This document shows positions 1-6,877 of a stretch of 36,366 nucleotides of DNA, one piece after another. Made by a program: the position numbers and the translations under genes. Positions within the stretch are counted from its first letter, which is position 1. The number at the start of each line of letters is the position of its first letter. The notes under the pieces were generated by a model, which worked only from the letters and a program-made list of their open reading frames with translations, was not told where the DNA came from and did no database searches. The stretch comes from Nocardia testacea NBRC 100365 (GTDB taxonomy: Bacteria > Actinomycetota > Actinomycetes > Mycobacteriales > Mycobacteriaceae): assembly GCF_000308775.1 (NCBI RefSeq), contig NZ_BAGJ01000034.1:1-36366 (forward strand). The letters run 5' to 3'.

Positions 1-920
1 CGCGGTGCGGGGTGCTCGCCGCCGATGCGGTGCGCGACGGCTGTGTTCTCTTCGGAGGTCTGCGCGTCGAGCGCGGTGACCGGGGCGGATCCGGCCTGTT
101 CGCCCCGGGCGGCGGGGGAGTCCGGGATCATCCGGTAGTAGCGGTGCAGGACGAAATCGCGCAGGCGCGGGGCGAACATCGCGCCGTACTCCCCGAGGGT
201 GCCGATCGGCACGTCGATGCGCCGGGGGCGCTGGGTGAGCGCGCGCACGATCGTGGCGGCCGCCCATTCCGGCGATTCGGCCCGACCTCCCTGATTGCCG
301 GACGGGGCGATCATGGGTGTCCGGACCAAGGGCAGGTGGATGGTGGTGAAGGTGACCCCGTCGGCCATGGTTTCCACAGCCGCGACCTCGGTGAACTTGT
401 CCAGCGCGGCCTTGCTCGCCAGATAGGCGGAGTATCGCGGGGTGGCCACCTGCACGCCCGCGCTGCTGATGTTGACGATATGGCCGAATTTGCGTTCGCG
501 CATCTGCGGTAGCAACGCCAGGGTGAGCCGCAGTGCGCCGAAGTAGTTGACCGCCATGGTGCGTTCGTAGTCGTGCAGCCGGTCGGTGGAGCGGTGGATG
601 GCCCGGCGGATGGAACGACCGGCATTGTTCACCAGCATGTCCACCCGGCCGTGCTCGCCGAGTAGCTTGTCCAGGGTCACTTCCACCGAGGCGGAGTCGG
701 TGATATCGCAGGGGTAACCGTAGGCGCGGCCACCCGCGGCCCGGATCTCCGCCACCACGGCGGCGAGTTCGTCTTCGCGGCGGGCGAGCAGGAACACCAC
801 GGCGCCCTTCCGTGCGACCGCCAGTGCCGCGGCTCGTCCGATGCCCGACGAGGCGCCGGTGATGAGGACGTGCCGCCCGACGAGTTCGTGTTCGGCCTGG
901 TCGGCCCCGGAATCGCTCAT
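1..920 (-). CDS. SDR family oxidoreductase, 3' end beyond the window
   Basis: The frame is open from an ATG at 920 to the left edge with no stop, so about 306 residues are visible and the C-terminus is missing. It is a short-chain dehydrogenase/reductase with a Rossmann fold. The cofactor motif TGASSGIG lies near residue 20, NNAG near residue 97, and the catalytic Tyr-x3-Lys within YSAYLASK near residue 170, preceded by the Ser of VNISSAG. The visible part already exceeds a minimal 250-residue SDR, so a C-terminal extension is present. The substrate cannot be told from sequence; lipid or ketone reduction is common for such proteins in mycolic-acid bacteria, but that is inference. It is transcribed away from the dnaE2 operon. 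A 16-bp inverted repeat sits 35 bp upstream of its start. Confidence 0.9.
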   Translation of the reverse strand, partial: MSDSGADQAEHELVGRHVLITGASSGIGRAAALAVARKGAVVFLLARREDELAAVVAEIRAAGGRAYGYPCDITDSASVEVTLDKLLGEHGRVDMLVNNAGRSIRRAIHRSTDRLHDYERTMAVNYFGALRLTLALLPQMRERKFGHIVNISSAGVQVATPRYSAYLASKAALDKFTEVAAVETMADGVTFTTIHLPLVRTPMIAPSGNQGGRAESPEWAAATIVRALTQRPRRIDVPIGTLGEYGAMFAPRLRDFVLHRYYRMIPDSPAARGEQAGSAPVTALDAQTSEENTAVAHRIGGEHPAP

Positions 921-954
921 GACAGCCCCTTCGCGCAGGTCTTTCCCGGCCGAA

Positions 955-970
955 CTTACTCCAAAGTAAG
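955..970. promoter_or_regulatory. Inverted repeat, candidate operator for the SDR gene
   Basis: CTTACT-CCAA-AGTAAG is a perfect 6+6 bp inverted repeat with a 4-bp spacer, placed 35-50 bp upstream of the SDR start. Its size and position suit a dimeric repressor such as a TetR protein, which is inference. No regulator gene is adjacent in the window. Confidence 0.45.
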
Positions 971-996
971 AAAGTGCGCCAGGGTGCGGTCGGTGT

Positions 997-1012
997 TCGA
1001 AAACAGGTTCGA
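997..1012. promoter_or_regulatory. LexA SOS box 1 (upstream of the dnaE2 operon)
   Basis: TCGAAA-ACAG-GTTCGA matches the actinobacterial LexA box TCGAAC-N4-GTTCGA with one mismatch. It lies just upstream of the probable promoter of the dnaE2 operon and 31 bp (start to start) from a second box. LexA would repress from here until DNA damage. Confidence 0.8.
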
Positions 1013-1027
1013 TTTCGCCTTCGCTAT

Positions 1028-1043
1028 TCGAACATATGTGCGA
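1028..1043. promoter_or_regulatory. LexA SOS box 2 overlapping the -10 element
   Basis: TCGAAC-ATAT-GTGCGA matches TCGAAC-N4-GTTCGA with one mismatch. Its right edge overlaps the first bases of the -10-like GATACT at 1042-1047, so bound LexA would block RNA polymerase directly. An upstream ATG at 1036 lies inside this box, which argues against its use as a start codon. Confidence 0.85.
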
Positions 1044-1047
1044 TACT
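1042..1047 (+). promoter_or_regulatory. -10 element, probably leaderless promoter
   Basis: GATACT ends 6 nt before the ATG at 1054. A transcript starting the usual distance after a -10 element would begin at that A, giving a leaderless mRNA, which is common in actinobacteria. No Shine-Dalgarno sequence precedes this ATG. Confidence 0.6.
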
Positions 1048-1053
1048 CAACCT

Positions 1054-1506
1054 ATGACGGACGATCGGATGGCGGATATCTATGCCGCGGTGCGGCTCGG
1101 CGGTGCGGATCGGGAGGCGGCGCGCCAGGCGCTGCAACTGCTGTGGGATCAGCTCGGACCGGCCGGGGAGCCGCTGTACCGGAGCGTGGTGGCCCACCAT
1201 CTGGCGGATGTCCAGGAGACCGCCGAGGGCGCGTTGTTCTGGGACACCCGGGCGCTCGACGCGGCCTTCGTGCCCGGCGTACCGCTGGGCGAAGGGCTTC
1301 TGGGCTTTCTCCCGTCGCTGTATCTGAGCCTGGCCGACAGCCACCGGCTGGTCGGCGATTTCGAGGAGGCCCGCATGCAGCTGGCGCTGGCGCGCGGGCA
1401 TGCGAACGTACTCGCCGACGATGCCTACGGCCGGGTGATCCGGGCCGGAGTGGATCATGTGGCGACGCTGCTGGAGGCGCAGTCCACCGAACGGGTGGCC
1501 TGCTGA
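1054..1506 (+). CDS. Unknown helical protein, first gene of the SOS-controlled dnaE2 operon
   Basis: This encodes 150 residues. The ATG at 1054 is chosen because an in-frame ATG at 1036 lies inside a LexA box, while 1054 is where a leaderless transcript from the -10 at 1042 would begin. I do not recognise a named family. The sequence looks all-helical and acidic, with stretches such as LADSHRLVGDFEEARMQLA that resemble a tetratricopeptide repeat. There is no signal peptide, membrane segment or clear catalytic motif. It ends 6 bp before dnaE2 and has no promoter of its own beyond the SOS promoter, so it should be co-induced with DnaE2 by DNA damage. A role as an accessory to translesion synthesis is inference only. 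The usual partners ImuA'/ImuB are not in the window. Confidence 0.8.
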   Translation: MTDDRMADIYAAVRLGGADREAARQALQLLWDQLGPAGEPLYRSVVAHHLADVQETAEGALFWDTRALDAAFVPGVPLGEGLLGFLPSLYLSLADSHRLVGDFEEARMQLALARGHANVLADDAYGRVIRAGVDHVATLLEAQSTERVAC

Positions 1507-1512
1507 CGCGGT

Positions 1513-4500
1513 ATGGGATGGAGCAACGGTCCGCCGAGCTGGGCGGAGTTGGAGCGGGTGCTGTCCGGCCGGCCGAAGCCCGGGCAGTTTCCCGGCGACG
1601 GCGGTGACGCCCCGGCCTGGAGCAGCAGTCGCGGTGAGTACCTGGCCGAACCGGTGGCTCCGCCCGGGCCGGTCGTGCCGTACGCGGAACTGCACGCGCA
1701 TTCGGCGTTCAGTTTCCTGGACGGAGCCTCACAGCCGGAGGAGATGGTCGCCGAAGCCGCGCGGCTGGGGCTCTCGGCGATCGCGCTCACCGATCACAAC
1801 GGTTATTACGGGGTGGTCCGGTTCGCCGAAGCCGCCGCCGAGCACGGGATCGCCGCGGTGTACGGCGCCGAGCTCACCCTCGTGGAGTCCGGTGCCCGGA
1901 ATCTCGATTCGGCGCCCCGCACGGGCGAACCCGATCCGGACGGTGAACATCTGCTGGTCCTGGCCCGCGGGCAGGAAGGCTATCGCCGGCTGTCCCGGCA
2001 GCTCGCGGCCGCGCATATGGCGGCCGGGGAGAAAGGGATCCTGCGCTACGACCTCGATGCCCTCACCGAGGCGGCCGGCGGTCACTGGCAGATCCTCACC
2101 GGCTGCCGCAAAGGCACGGTGCGGCGGGCGCTTGCCCAGGATCTGCACGCGGGTGGCCGGCCGCTGCGCGCCGAGGCGGCGCTGCGGGAACTGTGCGAAC
2201 GGTTCGGCCCCGACCGGGTGACCGTGGAGCTCACCCGGCACGGCCTGCCGGTCGACGACGAAGGCAATACCGCGCTGGCCGCGATCGCCGCGCGGGTCGG
2301 TGTGCCGGTGATCGCCACCACCGCCGCGCATTTCGCGACCCCGGATCGCAGCCGCCGCGCCGCGGCCCTGGCTGCCATCCGGGCCCGGCGCAGCCTCGAC
2401 GATCTCGCCGGTTGGCTCGCCCCCACCGGGTCCGGCTATCTGCGGTCGGGCGCGGAGATGGCCCGGCTGTTCGCCGAGTTCCCCGCGGCCGTGCCGAATT
2501 CGGTGGAACTGGCCCGCGAATGCGCGTTCGATCTGCGGCTGATCGCACCCCGGTTGCCGCCCTTCGATGTCCCCGCCGGCTACGACGAGAACTCCTGGTT
2601 GCGCGAACTCACCCGGCGCGGCGCCGCCGCCCGCTACGGCCCACCCGCCGCGAACCCGGCCGCTTATCGGCAGCTCGAACACGAACTCGCGATCGTCGCG
2701 CGGCTCGGTTTCCCGGGGTATTTCCTGGTGGTGCACGATATCGTGCGTTTCTGCCATGAGCACGACATCCTGTGCCAGGGTCGGGGCTCGGCCGCCAATT
2801 CCGCGGTCTGCTATGCCATCGGGATCACCAATGTCGACCCCGTCGCGAACAAATTGCTGTTCGAACGCTTCCTATCCCCGGAACGCGACGGACCCCCCGA
2901 TATCGATGTCGATATCGAATCCGACCGCCGTGAGGAAGCCATCCAATACGTCTATCGCCGGTACGGCCGGGAGAACGCGGCGCAGGTGGCGAATGTGATC
3001 ACCTATCGCGGGAAATCCGCGGTCCGCGACGCGGCCCGCGCTCTCGGCTTCGCCCCGGGCCAGCAGGATGCCTGGAGCAAACAGGTGAGCCGATGGACGG
3101 GTGTCGGTTCGGAAACCGGGACCGATATCCCCGAACCGGTACTGGCTCTGGCCGCCGATATCGAAGGTCTGCCGCGTCATCTGGGTATCCACTCCGGCGG
3201 CATGGTGATCTGCGACCGGCCCATCGCCGACGTGTGCCCGGTGGAATGGGCGCGGATGGCCGACCGCAGTGTGCTGCAGTGGGACAAGGACGACTGCGCG
3301 GCGGCGGGTCTGGTCAAATTCGATCTGCTGGGCCTGGGGATGCTCTCTGCCCTGCACTACATGATCGACCTGGTCCGTGAGCACATCGGCGTCACGGTCG
3401 AACTGCACACTCTGGACCTGTCCGAACCCGGGGTGTACGAGATGCTGTCCCGAGCCGATTCGGTGGGTGTGTTCCAGGTGGAATCCCGGGCCCAGATGGC
3501 GACCCTGCCGCGATTGAAACCGCGCGAGTTCTTCGACCTGGTGGTCGAGGTGGCGCTGATCCGGCCCGGCCCGATCCAAGGTGGTTCGGTTCATCCCTAC
3601 ATCCGCCGGAAGAACGGACTGGAGAAGGTCACCTTCGACCACGAAGCCCTGCGCAATTCCCTCGAGCGCACCCTCGGTGTGCCGCTCTTCCAGGAACAGC
3701 TCATGCAGATGGCCGTGGACGTCGCGGGTTTCACCGCCGCCGAGGCCGATCAGCTGCGGCGTGCCATGGGGTCGAAACGGTCCCCCGAGAAAATGGAACG
3801 ACTCCGCGGCCGGCTGTACCAGGGCATGCGGGACCTGCACGGCATCACCGGTGAACTCGCCGACCGCATCTACGAGAAACTCCGTGCCTTCGCGAATTTC
3901 GGTTTCCCGGAGAGTCATTCGCAGAGTTTCGCCGCCCTGGTGTTCTATTCCGCCTGGTTCAAACTGCACTATCCGGCGGCATTCTGCGCCGGCCTGCTGC
4001 GCGCCCAGCCGATGGGTTTCTATTCGCCGCAGTCACTGGTCGCCGACGCCCGCCGCCACGGGGTCGTCGTGCACGGCCCGGATATCAACGACAGCGAGGC
4101 CGAGGCCACTTTGCGACAGCGTGGGACCGAGGTGCGGCTGGGCCTGGCGGCCGTGCGTTCCATCGGCTCGGACCTCGCGGAGAAGATCGTGGCCGCCCGG
4201 GCCGAAGGCGGGCCCTATACGTCGTTCCTGGATCTCACCGGGCGCGTGGAGATGACCGTCCCGCAGGCGGAGGCCCTGGCCACCGCAGGCGCGCTCGGCA
4301 GCCTGGGATACTCCCGGCGGGAAGCGCTGTGGGCCGCCGGCGCGGCGGCCGGCGAACGGCCCGACCGGCTGCCCGGCACCGGTGCCTCCACCACCACACC
4401 CACTCTGCCCGGGATGAGCGATCTCGAACACGCCGCCGCCGACGTCTGGGCGACCGGGGTCTCGCCCGGCAGCTATCCCACCCAGTTCCTGCGCCCCCGC

Positions 4501-4827
4501 CTCGACGCGCTCGGGGTGATCCCGGCCGCCGATCTGCTCTCGGTGCCCGACGGCACCCGGGTACTGGTCGGCGGCGCGGTGACCCACCGGCAACGTCCGG
4601 CCACCGCCGGCGGAGTCACCTTCCTGAACCTGGAAGACGAAACCGGCATGGTGAACGTGGTGTGCTCGGCCGGTCTGTGGACCCGATACCGCCGTACCGC
4701 GCAGAGTTCCCCGGCCCTGCTGATCCGTGGCCGGATCCAGAACGCGGAAGGCGCGGTGAGCATCTACGCTGAACACCTGAGCCGCTTGGATATGCGCATA
4801 GCTTCCCGCTCGCGGGACTTCAGGTGA
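1513..4827 (+). CDS. dnaE2: Error-prone DNA polymerase III alpha subunit DnaE2
   Basis: This is a complete 1104-residue C-family polymerase of the DnaE2 (ImuC) type. DnaE2 performs damage-induced mutagenic translesion synthesis, normally with ImuA' and ImuB. The N-terminus MGWSNGPPSWAE is typical of actinobacterial DnaE2. A PHP domain follows (ELHAHSAFSFLDG near residue 59, ALTDHNGYYG near 92). The palm carries PDIDVDIE at 462-469, with Asp463 and Asp465 equivalent to E. coli DnaE D401 and D403, and LVKFDLLGL with the third Asp at 604. A helix-hairpin-helix region and an OB fold (near 1010-1090) close the protein, which ends with the typical SRSRDFR. It lacks the extra C-terminal domain of replicative DnaE1. 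There is no strong Shine-Dalgarno site; the start lies 6 bp after the preceding gene, so translational coupling is likely. SOS boxes upstream indicate LexA control. Confidence 0.97.
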   Translation: MGWSNGPPSWAELERVLSGRPKPGQFPGDGGDAPAWSSSRGEYLAEPVAPPGPVVPYAELHAHSAFSFLDGASQPEEMVAEAARLGLSAIALTDHNGYYGVVRFAEAAAEHGIAAVYGAELTLVESGARNLDSAPRTGEPDPDGEHLLVLARGQEGYRRLSRQLAAAHMAAGEKGILRYDLDALTEAAGGHWQILTGCRKGTVRRALAQDLHAGGRPLRAEAALRELCERFGPDRVTVELTRHGLPVDDEGNTALAAIAARVGVPVIATTAAHFATPDRSRRAAALAAIRARRSLDDLAGWLAPTGSGYLRSGAEMARLFAEFPAAVPNSVELARECAFDLRLIAPRLPPFDVPAGYDENSWLRELTRRGAAARYGPPAANPAAYRQLEHELAIVARLGFPGYFLVVHDIVRFCHEHDILCQGRGSAANSAVCYAIGITNVDPVANKLLFERFLSPERDGPPDIDVDIESDRREEAIQYVYRRYGRENAAQVANVITYRGKSAVRDAARALGFAPGQQDAWSKQVSRWTGVGSETGTDIPEPVLALAADIEGLPRHLGIHSGGMVICDRPIADVCPVEWARMADRSVLQWDKDDCAAAGLVKFDLLGLGMLSALHYMIDLVREHIGVTVELHTLDLSEPGVYEMLSRADSVGVFQVESRAQMATLPRLKPREFFDLVVEVALIRPGPIQGGSVHPYIRRKNGLEKVTFDHEALRNSLERTLGVPLFQEQLMQMAVDVAGFTAAEADQLRRAMGSKRSPEKMERLRGRLYQGMRDLHGITGELADRIYEKLRAFANFGFPESHSQSFAALVFYSAWFKLHYPAAFCAGLLRAQPMGFYSPQSLVADARRHGVVVHGPDINDSEAEATLRQRGTEVRLGLAAVRSIGSDLAEKIVAARAEGGPYTSFLDLTGRVEMTVPQAEALATAGALGSLGYSRREALWAAGAAAGERPDRLPGTGASTTTPTLPGMSDLEHAAADVWATGVSPGSYPTQFLRPRLDALGVIPAADLLSVPDGTRVLVGGAVTHRQRPATAGGVTFLNLEDETGMVNVVCSAGLWTRYRRTAQSSPALLIRGRIQNAEGAVSIYAEHLSRLDMRIASRSRDFR

Positions 4828-4928
4828 CGCGGCGTCACCTGGCGGCAGCGGAGGAGCCGTCGTCCCCGGTTCTTCCCCACGAAGCTCGTCCGCGCCACCG
4901 GCGGCACCCGGGGACGGATGGGGAGAGG

Positions 4929-5138
4929 TCAGCAGCGCAGCAGGGCCAAGACCACGGTGAGAGCGGCCGCGAGGAACAGAGCGATGGCGACAGCGGAGAT
5001 GATCGAGGTGGTCAGCAGAGCGACACTACCGCCGGAGACGGTGACGATCAGCCCGGACAGCCACGCGGTCCCTGTTTCGGGCCGCGCGTCCGGCTTTCGG
5101 CGGTTCTTCCTGTCGGGGCGCTCGCTGTTCTCGTTCAT
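4929..5138 (-). CDS. Small two-helix membrane protein, unknown
   Basis: This encodes 69 residues. The ATG at 5138 is preceded by AGGA with a 7-nt spacer, which favours it over longer upstream in-frame starts. About 22 polar, Arg/Lys-rich residues are followed by two hydrophobic stretches (TAWLSGLIVTVSGGSVALL and IISAVAIALFLAAALTVVLALL), so it is probably a hairpin inner-membrane protein with a cytosolic basic tail. No family is recognised. It stands alone between the converging dnaE2 end and a strong hairpin at 5275-5312. It could be a chance ORF, but the hydrophobic periodicity and ribosome-binding site favour a real gene. Confidence 0.55.
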   Translation of the reverse strand: MNENSERPDRKNRRKPDARPETGTAWLSGLIVTVSGGSVALLTTSIISAVAIALFLAAALTVVLALLRC

Positions 5139-5274
5139 GGTTGCAGTCCTGTATCCGGTGTCGGCCGGTCGGTGCGGACGACCGCGGGTGGGTTGCGTCC
5201 GGCGCGATCGCAGTCGCCGGTGGCCGGTAGGGCGGCGCTTCCGCGAATTCGCGGGCAATTGTTGCGAGAAGTGC

Positions 5275-5312
5275 GGGTGGGCCCGGAAGAACCGCGCGGA
5301 CCGGGCCCACCC
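5275..5312. terminator. Strong GC-rich hairpin, probable terminator
   Basis: GGGTGGGCCCGG and CCGGGCCCACCC form a perfect 12-bp stem around a 14-nt loop. It lies between the end of the hsp20 operon (5440, minus strand) and the start of the small membrane gene (5138, minus strand). There is no U tail, as is common for actinobacterial terminators. The rest of 5139-5439 shows nothing else I can support. Confidence 0.6.
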
Positions 5313-5439
5313 GTCGCTGGATGGAATCGGAGAATCAATGATCAAGGCTGCTGCCGGGGCGAGAACGTGGCCTGCGGTACCACGTCAGGTGGCTGTGCGC
5401 TGCCCGCTGCGCGGACTCGGCGCTGTCTTCGGTACAGGC

Positions 5440-5802
5440 CTACGGGTTCGGCGTGTTCTGGCGCCGGCGCAAACCCTGTGCTGATCGTGTGAAACGGGCA
5501 TCACCTCGCTTCCGTATCTGTACGGGTGCCGGGGAATATCGGCTGTACCCGGGCGGGCCGCGCTGGCAGGCCCGTCCCGGAACCGGCCGACGTCCGCGGT
5601 GCCGGGGATCGGGTCGTCGAGAGACCGGGTTCCGCGGCCGGGGGCTGCGGATCGTGCGCAGGCGCGGTGTGCCACGGGCGCGGGCCATGCGCAGTGCCTC
5701 GTCGACCTCGGCGAACAGCTCCTCCAGATCAGGATCCAGTGGGAGCAACCGGTCCTCCACGCCCGACCATCTGTTCTCGCTGGTAACGGTCGGTGTGTGC
5801 AT
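5440..5802 (-). CDS. Unknown basic protein downstream of hsp20
   Basis: This encodes 120 residues. The ATG at 5802 is preceded by a perfect AGGAGG with a 7-nt spacer, strong evidence that it is translated. It follows the hsp20 stop by 36 bp on the same strand, so the two are probably one heat-inducible operon. The first 45 residues are acidic and helical (DPDLEELFAEVDEALRMARA). The remainder is rich in Arg and Pro and looks disordered. No domain, signal peptide or membrane segment is recognised. The biased tail could partly reflect GC-driven read-through, but the start is well supported. A role helping the small heat-shock protein is inference from position only. Confidence 0.65.
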   Translation of the reverse strand: MHTPTVTSENRWSGVEDRLLPLDPDLEELFAEVDEALRMARARGTPRLRTIRSPRPRNPVSRRPDPRHRGRRPVPGRACQRGPPGYSRYSPAPVQIRKRGDARFTRSAQGLRRRQNTPNP

Positions 5803-5838
5803 TGGTCGGCCTCCTGGTCTCGGCGCCGACCCGGACGG

Positions 5839-6261
5839 TCAGGCGTTGAGGGCCTGACGCTCGTGGTCGTGGCGCTCGATCTCGATCTTGCGGGGCTTGG
5901 CCTGCTCCGAAATCGGGATGACCAACCGCAGTACACCGTCGCGGTAGTCGGCGCGGATCGCGTTCGTATCGAGGTTCTCGCCCAGGAACAACTGACGGCT
6001 GAACACACCGCGGGTGCGCTCGGCGGCGAGCATTGCCCGGCCCGGATCCAGCTCCGGTCGCGAGGCCCGCACGGTCACCACATTGCGTTCGACGTCCAGA
6101 TCAAGCGAGTCCGGGTCGATACCGGGCAGGTCGAGTTCGACCAGGAAATCGTCGCCCTCGCGCCAGGCATCCATCGGCATCGCCGCCGGGCGGGCGGGTG
6201 TGCCGAAGACCTGCTGGGTCAGACGATCCAGATCGCGGAAGGGATCGGTGCGCATCAACAT
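5839..6261 (-). CDS. Hsp20 / alpha-crystallin small heat-shock protein
   Basis: This encodes a 140-residue small heat-shock protein, an ATP-independent holdase that binds unfolding proteins in the cytoplasm. The start is placed at ATG 6261 because GGAGGT lies 7 nt upstream; a GTG at 6270 is in frame but sits inside that ribosome-binding site. The short N-terminal arm begins [14 protein letters not shown] and is followed by an alpha-crystallin domain (roughly residues 30-125: [20 protein letters not shown], then [20 protein letters not shown]). The C-terminal PRKIEIER is the end of the domain plus a short tail. It is divergent from an HspR-like MerR gene, and its promoter is overlapped by a CIRCE element, so heat control by HrcA is likely. 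The gene downstream at 5440-5802 appears co-transcribed. Confidence 0.95.
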   Translation of the reverse strand: MLMRTDPFRDLDRLTQQVFGTPARPAAMPMDAWREGDDFLVELDLPGIDPDSLDLDVERNVVTVRASRPELDPGRAMLAAERTRGVFSRQLFLGENLDTNAIRADYRDGVLRLVIPISEQAKPRKIEIERHDHERQALNA

Positions 6262-6288
6262 GGTCGCCACCTCCAGTTCACTCCTTCA

Positions 6289-6299
6289 CTCTTGAAGAG
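6289..6299. promoter_or_regulatory. Palindrome in the hsp20 leader
   Basis: CTCTTGAAGAG is a perfect 5-1-5 palindrome in the 5' leader of hsp20, about 28 bp upstream of its start. It may be a site for the divergent MerR protein, but it does not match the HspR HAIR consensus (CTTGAGT-N7-ACTCAAG). Confidence 0.3.
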
Positions 6300-6333
6300 A
6301 AACCAGATAATCTATGTCGACTGACACAACTAA

Positions 6334-6362
6334 TATGTAGCACTCGCGCAATCAGAGTGCAA
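6334..6362 (-). promoter_or_regulatory. Promoter of hsp20
   Basis: On the minus strand, TTGCAC (6362-6357) and TACATA (6339-6334) are separated by exactly 17 bp, a good sigma-70-type promoter. The CIRCE repeat spans the whole spacer and both edges, an arrangement that lets HrcA exclude RNA polymerase. Confidence 0.65.
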
Positions 6363-6363
6363 G
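6337..6363. promoter_or_regulatory. CIRCE operator (HrcA binding site)
   Basis: GTAGCACTC-N9-GAGTGCAAG matches the CIRCE consensus TTAGCACTC-N9-GAGTGCTAA with three mismatches, all in the outer bases. The core GCACTC-N9-GAGTGC is perfect. It lies between the divergent hsp20 and merR genes and on top of the hsp20 promoter. Confidence 0.85.
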
Positions 6364-6393
6364 TGGTTCGAGTAGAAAATATTTGCCGAGGGG

Positions 6394-6774
6394 ATGGTGA
6401 CAGAGGTGACGGGTGCCGACCGCCACGTCCGGTACCTGCCCGGATCGGGGCAGGGCGTGTACGCGATATCGGTGGCCGCGGAACTGGCCGGTGTCGGAGT
6501 GCAGACACTGCGGCTCTACGAGCAGTACGGGTTGATCACCCCGGTACGCAGCCCCGGCGGCACCCGCCGCTACAGCCGCGACGACCTGCAACGGCTACAG
6601 CGCATCACCGAACTGGCCGGACAGGGCATACAACTCACCGCGATCGGGCGCATCCTCGAACTCGAGGACGCCAACACCACCCTTCGCGAAACCAATGCCG
6701 CTCTCACCGCCGAACGCGACCGGCTGCGCGCCCGCGAATCTCCACAACCGAAGTCGCCCAGGGTATCCGGATAG
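6394..6774 (+). CDS. MerR-family regulator, HspR-like
   Basis: This encodes 126 residues with an N-terminal winged helix-turn-helix of the MerR type (about residues 22-90). It contains YAISVAAELAGVGVQTLRLY, then GLITPVRSPGGTRRYSRDDL, and a helical dimerisation segment ending ILELEDANTTLRETNAAL. The ISVAAELAG opening and short C-terminus resemble HspR, the heat-shock repressor, rather than metal-sensing MerR proteins, and no Cys metal ligands are present. It is divergent from hsp20, the usual place for a regulator of that gene. The start is uncertain: GAGGGG directly abuts ATG 6394, and in-frame GTG codons at 6397 and 6406 are alternatives. A second layer of control over hsp20, besides CIRCE/HrcA, is inferred. 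Confidence 0.88.
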   Translation: MVTEVTGADRHVRYLPGSGQGVYAISVAAELAGVGVQTLRLYEQYGLITPVRSPGGTRRYSRDDLQRLQRITELAGQGIQLTAIGRILELEDANTTLRETNAALTAERDRLRARESPQPKSPRVSG

Positions 6775-6877
6775 GCGTGCCGCCTGGTATCGATCCGCCA
6801 CCCCGCGCGGCCGGGGACCGGTACGCCGCCTCCCGATTCGGCTATCCGATCCCCGAACCGCCCATTACGCTGCCAGC

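Noticed and set aside
1005..1020. tRNA T-arm-like AGGTTCGATTTC
   Set aside because: No acceptor stem, anticodon arm or D-arm can be built around it; the sequence is explained by the first LexA box.
1036..1056. ATG 1036 as start of the first gene of the dnaE2 operon
   Set aside because: It lies inside a LexA box and before the likely transcript start; ATG 1054 fits a leaderless mRNA.
6262..6394. HspR HAIR element
   Set aside because: No CTTGAGT-N7-ACTCAAG match was found; only the CIRCE repeat and a short palindrome are present.
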